A stretch of 64,000 nucleotides of DNA from Acinetobacter pittii ATCC 19004 = CIP 70.29 (GTDB lineage Bacteria; Pseudomonadota; Gammaproteobacteria; Pseudomonadales; Moraxellaceae): NCBI RefSeq assembly GCF_000369045.1, contig NZ_KB849790.1:1-64000 (forward strand), in the 5' to 3' direction. Below the pieces are notes generated by a model that saw only the letters and a program-made list of their open reading frames with translations, searched no databases and was not told where the DNA came from. Numbering within the stretch: position 1 is the stretch's first letter; every line of letters starts with the position of its first letter. Both the position numbers and the translations under genes were made by a program. Positions 1-8,550 of the stretch are shown here, in pieces.

Positions 1-3000
1 ACCTCTGTAACGGCTACAGGAAACCAAGTATTACAAAATACAAATTTAACAGGTGGAGCTGTTTTATTAGAAGCGGGCGGTTTTATTTTAGGCCAGACTG
101 GATTGAACTTAAATGCGGTCGGAAGTGATTTACTCAAGAATGATACAAAGTTAAATAGTTTAAATGGTGATTTAACAATTCAAACCAATTCTAACTTAAC
201 CATTGACCCTAAAGTTTATAGTTTAAAAGCAGTAGGTGATATTGAACTTGTTTCTAAAACTGGCACTTTAACTTTAAAAGGCTATGGTGGAACTGCAGGG
301 AATGGATCGGAACAAGTTGTTAAGCTGGATACAGCAAATGGGGGGATCAATTTAGAAGGTGCTAAGGTTGAGCTACAAGGTTCAAATTTAAAAGCTGCTA
401 AAGATATTTCGATCGTCTCGACAAATGGTGACTTGGTGGTTGATGGAGTTAGAAATACAATTACTAATCAACATACTGATGAATATAAGGCAAAAATAAT
501 AAAGCTAGATGAAGAGATAAAAATATTACAAAAGTCGAGTGACTATGAGGCCATAATTGCATTCTTTATGAAAGAGGCTCTTAAAGTCTATGCAAGAATT
601 AGTTCGGGAGAATTAATAGAAGGAAGCCCTGAAATGGACAGAGAGCTTCAAAAGGCTCTTCAAAAGACGACTAAGGAATTCCCAGAATACGTTTCAAAAT
701 ATGGCCCGCTAAGAGACCAAAAAGATTTTTATTCAGAAATGATAAAACTATTTAACGTAGGTTATGTAAATGGAGAAGTACACTCTGGTTCAAAAATTAT
801 CAGCAACACAGGCAACATCCAGCTCGTATCTAATAAAGGTTTAAGTATAAGTGGTTCATCAATGGATGCGAAAGATGGAAAGGTCAATCTTGAAGCTGCT
901 GGAGCCTTAGATGGTGAGGGATATAATATTCAAGGGAAATACAATAACCCTACTGAAAACAGTGTAAAAAAAGGTGTTATTAAAGGCAGTATTATTATTG
1001 ATGCTAACCAAGACTCATATGAACAAGGAAGCCCTTCTGATAATGATTATCGTTGGTTTAGTCCAGTAAGTCCTACAACTATTAATGGAACTAAAGGCGT
1101 TTCTATAAAAGTTATAGGCAAGCAGAGTACAGATAATTTAATTTTACAAGGCGTCGCAATTACCTCAGAAAATGATGTAAATATTGAAGCTTATAAAAAT
1201 ATAATTTTTGATGTTGCAATTAATAATAGTTTTAATAAATCTCAGAAGACTGAGACCAAAAGTAAATGGTATGGCAAAAAGAAAACGATTACCACAACGC
1301 AGACTGATGAGAAAAGTGGTGGCTTATCCGTCGATATTGATGCAAAAAATATTAATATTAAGAGTCAAGCAAAGAATACGCCTGCTATGAGTGGTCAGAA
1401 TCGTACTAGTATTGATATGTATTCAAGTCAACTAACCGCGATTGATGGAAAAATTAATATTCAGGCAGGAGGTGATCTAAACTTTTTAACTGCTGATGAT
1501 GTATCACTCAATACAACAGATATCAGTAAAAAAAGTTCATTTCTTGGTGTCAAACTGAATAAGTCACATACCACGAATACGAGGAATGTGAAATCAGAAT
1601 TACCTGCAGAATTAAATGCCGATTATATCGGAACCAAGTCTGGATTTGATACTCGTTTAAAAGGAACTGTATTCAACTATCTAGAAGGAGCAGAAATCCA
1701 AGCGGGTGGGACTATTACTTTGGAGAGCGCCTCGACTACTGTCACAGAAACTCTAAAAAAAGAGAGTAATAGTGTTGTTTGGCAATCAATGCAGGATAAA
1801 GGCTCTATCACTGAAACTGCTCAGTTACCGAGTTTTAATGGTCCAGTTTTACCTACTTTTAAAGCGGCAGGTGGTTTGAGTGTGCAAGTTCCAATTAGTG
1901 AAAAAGACGTTAATAAAGTTGAATTGCGTAATGAAATTCTAAAATTGGCAAATCAGCCAGGTAATGCATATCTCAAAGAATTAGTTAACCGAAAAGATGT
2001 TGATTGGCAAACAGTACTATTAACTCAAAAGGATTGGGACTATAAATCACAAGGTTTAACAGGTGCTGGGGCAGCAATTATTGTCATCATTGTAACAATT
2101 GTTACGATGGGTTCGGGTTCGGGTACGGCAGCGGCAGCTGGTGCAGCAGGAGGGGCTGCTGCAAGCGGTACTACTGTTGGACTTGGCGCAAGCATGCTCG
2201 GTGCTGCTGGCGTTACTACAACAGCAGCAGGAGCAATCGTTCCCTCAGCTCTAGGTGCCATGGCAAATGCAGCAATCACCAGTCTGGCAGCTCAAGCAAG
2301 TGTAGGATTGATTAATAACGGCGGAGATATTGGTAAAACACTAAAAGATTTAGGAAGTAAAGATTCTATTAAGAATTTAGCAGCATCAGTAGTCACTGCT
2401 GGCTTAATGAGCCAAGTTGGTTCTGCTTTAAATTTAAAACCAGATAGTACTCTTCTACCAGACCGATTAGCTAATAATTTTGCATCATCAGTAGGATCAA
2501 CTTTAGTACAAACTGCGATTAAAGGGGGAGATCTCGGAGATAATTTACAGGTTGCATTACTAGCAGGTTTAGCTGGAGCATTACAAGGCGAATTAGCTCA
2601 AAATCTCAAAGGTCTGGAAGATGTAAACTATATTTTACATAAAATTGCTCATGCAGCAGTTGGATGTGCAGCGGCAGCTGCTACAAAACAGAGCTGCGAA
2701 GCTGGAGCGATTGGTGCTGGTGTTGGCGAAATTATTGCACAAGAAATGCTTCATGGCCGAAATCCAACATTCGTTTCAGCAGAAGAGAAAGCTAAAATTG
2801 AAGCTTATAGTAAGTTAATTGCTGGTACAATTTCCGCTTATGCTGGGTATGATGTTAATACAGCTGCAAATAGTGCAACTATAGCAATTCAAAATAATGC
2901 TTTTAAGGATAAAGCATTATTAAAACTTGAAGCTACACGTAAATATTTGGATGATAAGTCTAAAGCTGCTTTAGATGGCTTAATTAATGCATATAAAAAA

Positions 3001-3732
3001 GGTGATATAGAAGCTGCTAAAAAATTTAAAAACCAATTAGATGATTCAGTAACAACTTGGGCTAATTCAAGTAGTAGTTATTTAAATATAGAAACAAAAT
3101 CTGCCTTAGGTGAGATCGTTATTGTTGTTAGTGACTTAGTTATTCCTACTAATTATGTAGAAATTTTGCCAGTTGGTAAACTTTCAAAAGTCGCTAAAAT
3201 ATTAAAAATTGGTGAGGATGGAACTAAGTCTGCTGGGCGTTTAGCAGAAGAGCTTGCAGAGTTACAAAAAGTTGATATTAAATTTGGTAAGACATTACCT
3301 GGCGCTAAAGCACCTATCACTGTTACAGCTGAATCAAATATAGGTGGTAAGCATATGTTCGATACCAATCAAACTGCTAGACCAGAAGTTAATCGAACAA
3401 ATACACCAACTCTTGCTGCTGGAAATGCAAAAATAGATCCAAGTAACCCTAATTTAACAATGAAAAATGCACATGCGGAAATTGCCTTAATTCAAAGAGC
3501 ATACGATGCTGGTTTAACAAAAGGAGAAACTATGCAGGTGCTTGTTAGAGGAAAGGAAGTATGTGACCATTGTGGGCAAGTGATGAAAACTATGTATGAA
3601 CGTTCTGGACTAGCCAAATTGATTATTCATGATACAACAAGTGGTAGCACTACTACTTATTATAAAGTTATTGATGCTAAAACTAATATTGCTACAACTA
3701 AAATTGTAGTATCGCCAATTTTTGGTCATTAA
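1..3732 (+). CDS. cdiA: CdiA/FhaB-like contact-dependent inhibition exoprotein, C-terminal part with deaminase-like toxin tip (5' truncated by window)
   Basis: The reading frame is open from base 1, so only the last ~1243 residues are present. The first ~650 residues are repetitive, Asn/Gly/Ser-rich sequence typical of the beta-helical filament of two-partner-secretion haemagglutinins. A Gly/Ala-rich hydrophobic stretch follows (about 2065-2280), then a pretoxin region with an IQNN motif (2887-2898) where CdiA proteins usually have VENN. The tip carries HAE (His codon 3472, Glu codon 3478) and CDHC (Cys codons 3562 and 3571), the zinc-binding and proton-shuttle pattern of cytidine-deaminase-fold toxins; it most resembles the BURPS668_1122 type. 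The family is exported by a CdiB partner and delivers its tip into neighbouring cells on contact. The target base or nucleic acid is unknown here. The gene directly downstream is a probable immunity gene. The secretion signal and CdiB would lie upstream of the window. Confidence 0.87.
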   Translation, partial: TSVTATGNQVLQNTNLTGGAVLLEAGGFILGQTGLNLNAVGSDLLKNDTKLNSLNGDLTIQTNSNLTIDPKVYSLKAVGDIELVSKTGTLTLKGYGGTAGNGSEQVVKLDTANGGINLEGAKVELQGSNLKAAKDISIVSTNGDLVVDGVRNTITNQHTDEYKAKIIKLDEEIKILQKSSDYEAIIAFFMKEALKVYARISSGELIEGSPEMDRELQKALQKTTKEFPEYVSKYGPLRDQKDFYSEMIKLFNVGYVNGEVHSGSKIISNTGNIQLVSNKGLSISGSSMDAKDGKVNLEAAGALDGEGYNIQGKYNNPTENSVKKGVIKGSIIIDANQDSYEQGSPSDNDYRWFSPVSPTTINGTKGVSIKVIGKQSTDNLILQGVAITSENDVNIEAYKNIIFDVAINNSFNKSQKTETKSKWYGKKKTITTTQTDEKSGGLSVDIDAKNINIKSQAKNTPAMSGQNRTSIDMYSSQLTAIDGKINIQAGGDLNFLTADDVSLNTTDISKKSSFLGVKLNKSHTTNTRNVKSELPAELNADYIGTKSGFDTRLKGTVFNYLEGAEIQAGGTITLESASTTVTETLKKESNSVVWQSMQDKGSITETAQLPSFNGPVLPTFKAAGGLSVQVPISEKDVNKVELRNEILKLANQPGNAYLKELVNRKDVDWQTVLLTQKDWDYKSQGLTGAGAAIIVIIVTIVTMGSGSGTAAAAGAAGGAAASGTTVGLGASMLGAAGVTTTAAGAIVPSALGAMANAAITSLAAQASVGLINNGGDIGKTLKDLGSKDSIKNLAASVVTAGLMSQVGSALNLKPDSTLLPDRLANNFASSVGSTLVQTAIKGGDLGDNLQVALLAGLAGALQGELAQNLKGLEDVNYILHKIAHAAVGCAAAAATKQSCEAGAIGAGVGEIIAQEMLHGRNPTFVSAEEKAKIEAYSKLIAGTISAYAGYDVNTAANSATIAIQNNAFKDKALLKLEATRKYLDDKSKAALDGLINAYKKGDIEAAKKFKNQLDDSVTTWANSSSSYLNIETKSALGEIVIVVSDLVIPTNYVEILPVGKLSKVAKILKIGEDGTKSAGRLAEELAELQKVDIKFGKTLPGAKAPITVTAESNIGGKHMFDTNQTARPEVNRTNTPTLAAGNAKIDPSNPNLTMKNAHAEIALIQRAYDAGLTKGETMQVLVRGKEVCDHCGQVMKTMYERSGLAKLIIHDTTSGSTTTYYKVIDAKTNIATTKIVVSPIFGH

Positions 3733-3754
3733 TGTTATTTTATAGAGGTTGCTA

Positions 3755-4216
3755 ATGATTTTATATGTTTGTAGTTATGTTTTAAGAAATCCTTTTTTTT
3801 CTGAGAAGCGAATTGATATAAAAGAAATGGGGTGGGAAAAATTATCAAATATAGTCAAAAATGTTTTTTCATTTGGAGGTAGTGTCATTATTCATAAAAC
3901 GGATGCTGATTGTTCTGAAGAATATGGACGGTTAGCATATAGCGATATAGATAGTTATAGTATGGTTTGTGATTCTAAATACGGTTATTTGTTTGGATGT
4001 AGTATTAGTGAAAATGAGAATTATCCGGAAGGTACTTATTTGCGTCTTGTGAATAAAAATGCTAAAAATCCTGATGAGATTTACATTTTTGAACCCCATG
4101 AAGATGAATGGAAAGCAAAGTATGTTAATCAAGATCTAGAATTATTATTAAATCTTTTTAAAGATATTTATCAACATGGTGAATTGTCATTAGATTCAAA
4201 AGCAAGTTTTGAGTAG
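3755..4216 (+). CDS. cdiI: probable CdiI-type immunity protein for the deaminase toxin
   Basis: A 153-residue acidic, soluble protein starts 22 bases after the toxin gene. An AGAGG ribosome site at 3744-3748 lies six bases before the ATG at 3755, so this start is preferred over the TTG at 3749. There is no signal peptide or membrane segment, as expected for a cytoplasmic antidote. I do not recognise the family with certainty; deaminase toxins are often paired with Imm1-like proteins. The call rests on position, size, shared strand and the terminator directly downstream. It would protect the producer and its siblings by binding the toxin tip. Confidence 0.7.
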   Translation: MILYVCSYVLRNPFFSEKRIDIKEMGWEKLSNIVKNVFSFGGSVIIHKTDADCSEEYGRLAYSDIDSYSMVCDSKYGYLFGCSISENENYPEGTYLRLVNKNAKNPDEIYIFEPHEDEWKAKYVNQDLELLLNLFKDIYQHGELSLDSKASFE

Positions 4217-4257
4217 TAGCTTTTAATAAAAAAAATTTAACTAATAAATTATTTTAT

Positions 4258-4289
4258 AAAAAACCAGTTGCAAGGATAACTGGTTTTTA
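4258..4289 (+). terminator. rho-independent terminator of the cdi operon
   Basis: Nine-base perfect stem (AAACCAGTT / AACTGGTTT) with an eight-base loop, followed by T-rich sequence. It lies 45 bases after the immunity gene and closes the toxin-immunity transcript. Confidence 0.8.
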
Positions 4290-4371
4290 TAATTTATTAT
4301 AGTTTTTAATATAATCTAAAATAATTAGTTTAAATTTACTATTTTATTATCTAATTAATTGTCAATAAATT

Positions 4372-5289
4372 TTAACCCGCAACAATCCGCTTCTCAAGCA
4401 TTTCCATGAAAGTTTTTAAAATATTATTGTGGTTTTTACCCTTATGAGTAATTAAGCATATAGGGGTACTGTAATACATTTTCTCCTTTGAAACAGCTTG
4501 CATAAAACCATCTTCAACCCATTTTTTTGCGTAATGGTCGGGTAAAAAACCCAAGAATTTTCCAGTTAAAATCAGAAATGCGATGCCTTCACGGTCACTT
4601 GCTGTCGCTTTACAGTCTAAAAGCTGATGCAACTTTGCCGCTTCTGGTGTAATAGCATAATTAGGGAGAACCGCTTGCCATGTTTTCAACTCATCTAGAT
4701 TCATATTGCTGCACTGGCTAAACAACGGATGATTTTTGCCACAGTACAAAAATGAACTTTCACTATATAAATCGAAATAGTCTAGACCAGACAAAGGCGT
4801 AACAAGTGGAATAACACCTGCATGTAAACGGTTATCGAGCACACGGCATTCAATATCTGACAAAGTACTCATACTAATATTAATAATAACCTCAGCATGT
4901 TCCTCTGCAAGTTGTGTCAAGGTATTGGTGATATAGCCTCTAGGCATCGTCACAAGATTGTTAATAATGCCGATATTAAACTCACCCTTAAGACGATTAT
5001 GCATTTGGTTAACTTTGGAGCGGAAGTCTTCAATGGCTGCCGTAAGCACTTCTATATATTCTAAAATTTCCCGTCCTTCATCGGTCAGGGCAAATCCGGC
5101 ACGGCCTCGCTGACATAGCCGAATGCCTAAACGATTTTCTAAATCACTCATATGCAAACTGATGGCAGAACGGCTAATGCCAAGAATGCTTTCTGCAGAT
5201 GTAAAACTATGACAGTCGCAAACCGTTTTAAATATTTTAAGTAATTTAATATCAAAATCAGTGACTTGATTTAATTTTTTGGGTTTCAT
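4372..5289 (-). CDS. LysR-family transcriptional regulator
   Basis: 305 residues, the usual LysR length. The N-terminus carries the winged helix-turn-helix (residues about 9-68, including the typical segment SAISLHMSDLENRLGIRL). The remainder is the periplasmic-binding-protein-like effector domain. It is transcribed away from the aminotransferase/dehydrogenase/permease genes with about 100 bases between, the classic arrangement for a LysR activator of a catabolic operon. The inferred role is control of beta-alanine or omega-amino-acid use; the inducer is not visible in the sequence. Confidence 0.88.
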   Translation of the reverse strand: MKPKKLNQVTDFDIKLLKIFKTVCDCHSFTSAESILGISRSAISLHMSDLENRLGIRLCQRGRAGFALTDEGREILEYIEVLTAAIEDFRSKVNQMHNRLKGEFNIGIINNLVTMPRGYITNTLTQLAEEHAEVIINISMSTLSDIECRVLDNRLHAGVIPLVTPLSGLDYFDLYSESSFLYCGKNHPLFSQCSNMNLDELKTWQAVLPNYAITPEAAKLHQLLDCKATASDREGIAFLILTGKFLGFLPDHYAKKWVEDGFMQAVSKEKMYYSTPICLITHKGKNHNNILKTFMEMLEKRIVAG

Positions 5290-5392
5290 TTAGTTTTGTT
5301 TTTTTAAATCTAAACTCAAGATAATTTGAATTTATCAAACTTATCACGCTATGTACACTCAAACCATAATTTGAAAATAAACAGGAATGGTT
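5290..5392. promoter_or_regulatory. divergent control region between the LysR gene and the aminotransferase operon
   Basis: The gap is AT-rich. At 5325-5339 it contains a short inverted repeat, TTTGA-N5-TCAAA, of the size and T-N-A form expected for a LysR site. The assignment is by position and form only; no -10/-35 pair is clear-cut. Confidence 0.35.
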
Positions 5393-6769
5393 ATGTTTGA
5401 TACGGATAAATTCAGTGACTCAGAGCATACTCTGGATGCGGTTCAAACTAATAATAATATGCACATAAATTATCAGGCACACTGGATGCCTTTCTCTGCA
5501 AATCGGAACTTTGCTAAAGATCCGCGCATGATTGTGGGCGCAAAAGGATCATACCTAATTGATGATTCGGGCCGTGAAATTTACGACTCACTCTCAGGCC
5601 TATGGACTTGTGGTGCTGGTCATACCTTGCCTGAAATTCAACAGGCGGTAAGTGCACAATTAGGTCAGCTTGACTACTCACCAGCTTTTCAGTTTGGTCA
5701 TCCGTTGTCTTTTAAGTTGGCAGATAAAATTGTTCAGCATATGCCTGAAAAACTACAACACGTTTTCTTTACCAACTCGGGTTCAGAGTCGGCAGATACC
5801 GCTATTAAAATGGCACGTGCCTATTGGCGCATTAAAGGTAAACCAAGCAAGACTAAATTGATTGGTCGTGCCCGTGGCTATCATGGTGTAAACGTTGCGG
5901 GAACAAGCTTAGGCGGTATTGGTGGCAACCGTAAAATGTTTGGTCAGCTTATGGATGTAGACCATTTACCGCATACCTTGCAACCAAATTTAACTTTTAC
6001 CAAAGGCTGTGCAGAAACAGGTGGGGTAGAACTTGCCAATGAAATGCTTAAGTTAATTGAGCTACATGATGCTTCAAATATTGCAGCCGTAATTGTGGAG
6101 CCTATTTCTGGTTCGGCGGGTTGTATTGTACCGCCAACGAGCTATTTACAACGTTTAAGAGAGATCTGTGATCAGCATGACATCTTGTTAATTTTTGATG
6201 AGGTGATTACAGGTTTTGGCCGTTTAGGAACTTGGACGGGAGCAGAGTACTTTGGGGTAACACCAGATATTTTGAACTTTGCGAAACAGGTGACTAATGG
6301 TGCCATTCCTTTAGGTGGAGTGGTGGCAAGCCATGAAATTTACTCTGCCTTTATGCAACAAGACTTACCGGAACATGCCATTGAATTTACTCACGGTTAT
6401 ACCTATTCGGCGCATCCGGTTGCTTGTGCGGCTGCTTTAGCTGCGCTTGATGTTTTAGAAAAGAAAAACCTGTTGGCTCAATCTGCGGCGTTAGCACCAA
6501 CTTTTGAAAAAATGCTGCATGGCTTAAAAGGCGCACCGCACATTTTAGATATTCGTAATTGTGGTTTGATTGGTGCGTTGCAGTTAGCTCCGCGTGATGG
6601 CGATGCCACCATCCGAGGTTTTGAGCTTGGTATGAAACTTTGGAAAGAAGGGTTCTATGTTCGCTTTGGAGGCGACACGCTTCAGTTCGGCCCAATGTTT
6701 AACAGTACAGAAGCAGATATTGACCGCTTAATGAATGCCGTGGGCGATGCGCTTTATCAAGTGAATTAA
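5393..6769 (+). CDS. bauA: omega-amino acid/beta-alanine:pyruvate aminotransferase
   Basis: A class III PLP-dependent aminotransferase of about 458 residues. Visible family features are the N-terminal WMPFSANRNF segment, TNSGSESADTAIKMAR (cofactor phosphate binding), IVEPISGSAG, DEVITGFGRLG (Asp that contacts the PLP nitrogen) and the PLP lysine in FAKQVTNGAIPLGG (about Lys298). It should convert beta-alanine or a similar omega-amino acid plus pyruvate to a semialdehyde plus alanine. The ATG at 5393 is preferred: AGGA at 5383-5386 lies six bases before it but touches the alternative ATG at 5387. The semialdehyde product is the expected substrate of the dehydrogenase encoded next. The exact substrate is inferred from the gene neighbourhood. 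Confidence 0.88.
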   Translation: MFDTDKFSDSEHTLDAVQTNNNMHINYQAHWMPFSANRNFAKDPRMIVGAKGSYLIDDSGREIYDSLSGLWTCGAGHTLPEIQQAVSAQLGQLDYSPAFQFGHPLSFKLADKIVQHMPEKLQHVFFTNSGSESADTAIKMARAYWRIKGKPSKTKLIGRARGYHGVNVAGTSLGGIGGNRKMFGQLMDVDHLPHTLQPNLTFTKGCAETGGVELANEMLKLIELHDASNIAAVIVEPISGSAGCIVPPTSYLQRLREICDQHDILLIFDEVITGFGRLGTWTGAEYFGVTPDILNFAKQVTNGAIPLGGVVASHEIYSAFMQQDLPEHAIEFTHGYTYSAHPVACAAALAALDVLEKKNLLAQSAALAPTFEKMLHGLKGAPHILDIRNCGLIGALQLAPRDGDATIRGFELGMKLWKEGFYVRFGGDTLQFGPMFNSTEADIDRLMNAVGDALYQVN

Positions 6770-6877
6770 GGCTTATAGACATTTTAAGAGCATCGGTAGC
6801 GTCTATAGATGTTCTTTAAAAACTAAATGAAAAATACAGTTTGATCTGAAAATTAATTGTAGTAAGGAGTAACAACA

Positions 6878-8446
6878 ATGACAAATGGCCTAGAAGATTT
6901 TAGCTATGAGGAAGTTTCAACTGAAAATAGTACGCATAGTGAACAAGCCAAAAAAGTGCTAGGGCATTTCATTCAAGGAAGAATTGTATCTAAAACGGCA
7001 AGAAAACAGCCAGTTTACAATCCTGCGACGGGTGAAATTAGTAAAGAAGTCGAAATTGCAGATGCTCAAACGGTAAATGAAGCAGTTCAGGTAGCCGAGC
7101 AAGCATTTCCTGCATGGCGCGATACACCAGTCATTAAACGTGCGCGTGTCATGTTTAAGTTCAAACAACTATTAGAACAAAATGCTGAAAAGATTTGCGC
7201 TTTGATTGGGCAAGAGCACGGTAAAATTTCTCATGATGCTCAAGGTGAGTTGCAACGTGGTATTGAAAATGTTGAATATGCTTGCGGCGCACCAGAGCTT
7301 TTAAAAGGGGAATATTCAAAAAATGTCGGTCCAGATATTGACTCATGGAGCGAGTTCCAACCGTTAGGTGTTGTGGCTGGTATTACACCGTTTAACTTCC
7401 CAGCTATGGTGGCGTTGTGGATGTTCCCAATGGCACTGGTTTGCGGTAATTGTTTTATTTTAAAACCTTCTGAAAAAGCGCCTTCTGTGGTTTTATACCT
7501 TGCAGAATTATTAAAGCAGGCGGGTTTACCTGACGGCGTGTTTAATGTGGTGAATGGTGACAAAGAAGCGGTAGATGCCTTATTGCATCATCCTCGTATT
7601 CAGGCGGTTAGCTTTGTGGGTTCAACACCAATTGCTGAATATATTTACCGTACTGCAACATCCACGGGCAAACGTTGCCAAGCATTAGGTGGGGCAAAAA
7701 ACCACGCGATTATTATGCCTGATGCCGATATTGATAACGTAGTAACTTCATTGTTAGGCGCAGCTTTTGGTTCTTCAGGTGAACGTTGTATGGCATTGTC
7801 AGTAGCAGTAGCCATTGGTGATGAAGTTGCCGATGTAGTCATTGATAAGCTGACTCAAGAAATGAAAAAATTGAAGTTCGGCAACTATGCAGATGCAAGC
7901 AACGACTTTGGGCCACTTATTACCCAAGCACATAAAGACAAGGTACAAGCCTATATTCAAAGTGCAGAACAACAAGGCGCAAAAATTGTGGTAGATGGTC
8001 GTGATGCAAAACCGACAGGTTACGAAAAAGGTTTCTTTGTTGGACCAACTTTAATTGATCAAGTCACGCCGAACATGACCAGCTACCAGCAAGAGATTTT
8101 TGGTCCTGTGTTGCAAGTTATGCGTGTGAATACTATGCAAGAAGCCATGCAACTCATTAATGAACACGAATATGGTAACGGTACTTGTATCTATACCCGT
8201 GATGGGGAAGCAGCACGTTATTTTAGCAGTCATATTCAAGTTGGTATGGTGGGTATAAATGTGCCCTTACCGGTACCTGTTGCTTACCATAGCTTTGGTG
8301 GTTGGAAGCGTTCATTATTCGGTGATTTACATGCTTATGGTCCAGATGGTGTCCGTTTTTACACACGCCGTAAAACTATTACGCAACGTTGGCCATCTGC
8401 TCAGGTCCGTGAAGCAAAACAATTTTCAATGCCAACTTTAAATTAA
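6878..8446 (+). CDS. mmsA: CoA-acylating (methyl)malonate-semialdehyde dehydrogenase
   Basis: 522 residues of the aldehyde dehydrogenase superfamily. Family marks include FNFPAMVALWMFPMALVCGN, SFVGSTPIAEYIY, a GGAKNHAIIMPDAD segment and the catalytic cysteine in GERCMA (Cys304). It oxidises malonate or methylmalonate semialdehyde with NAD and CoA to acetyl- or propionyl-CoA and CO2. A good AGGAG ribosome site precedes the ATG. It follows the aminotransferase on the same strand after a 108-base gap that contains a weak GC/AT stem, and a terminator follows. Together the two enzymes make a complete beta-alanine to acetyl-CoA route. About 20 N-terminal residues are extra compared with the usual length. 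Confidence 0.9.
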   Translation: MTNGLEDFSYEEVSTENSTHSEQAKKVLGHFIQGRIVSKTARKQPVYNPATGEISKEVEIADAQTVNEAVQVAEQAFPAWRDTPVIKRARVMFKFKQLLEQNAEKICALIGQEHGKISHDAQGELQRGIENVEYACGAPELLKGEYSKNVGPDIDSWSEFQPLGVVAGITPFNFPAMVALWMFPMALVCGNCFILKPSEKAPSVVLYLAELLKQAGLPDGVFNVVNGDKEAVDALLHHPRIQAVSFVGSTPIAEYIYRTATSTGKRCQALGGAKNHAIIMPDADIDNVVTSLLGAAFGSSGERCMALSVAVAIGDEVADVVIDKLTQEMKKLKFGNYADASNDFGPLITQAHKDKVQAYIQSAEQQGAKIVVDGRDAKPTGYEKGFFVGPTLIDQVTPNMTSYQQEIFGPVLQVMRVNTMQEAMQLINEHEYGNGTCIYTRDGEAARYFSSHIQVGMVGINVPLPVPVAYHSFGGWKRSLFGDLHAYGPDGVRFYTRRKTITQRWPSAQVREAKQFSMPTLN

Positions 8447-8457
8447 TTATTGCAACA

Positions 8458-8485
8458 AGGGGAAAACATTAAGTTTTCCCTTTTT
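8458..8485 (+). terminator. rho-independent terminator after mmsA
   Basis: GGGGAAAAC, five-base loop, GTTTTCCC, then five T. It separates the dehydrogenase from the permease, which suggests partial read-through or a second promoter for the permease. Confidence 0.75.
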
Positions 8486-8550
8486 CATTACCGTAGGATT
8501 TTAAACATGTAATAGATTGTTTTTATAGATATATTTTTAAGGATTGAAAT

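Noticed and set aside
2040..2279. Minus-strand open frame rich in Ala and Pro
   Set aside because: It mirrors the Gly/Ala-rich codons of the CdiA gene on the opposite strand; no ribosome site and no protein-like pattern.
6774..6829. Terminator between aminotransferase and dehydrogenase genes
   Set aside because: Two alternative weak stems (TATAGAC/GTCTATA and AAGAGCATC/GATGTTCTT) exist, but there is no T-run, so it was not called a terminator.
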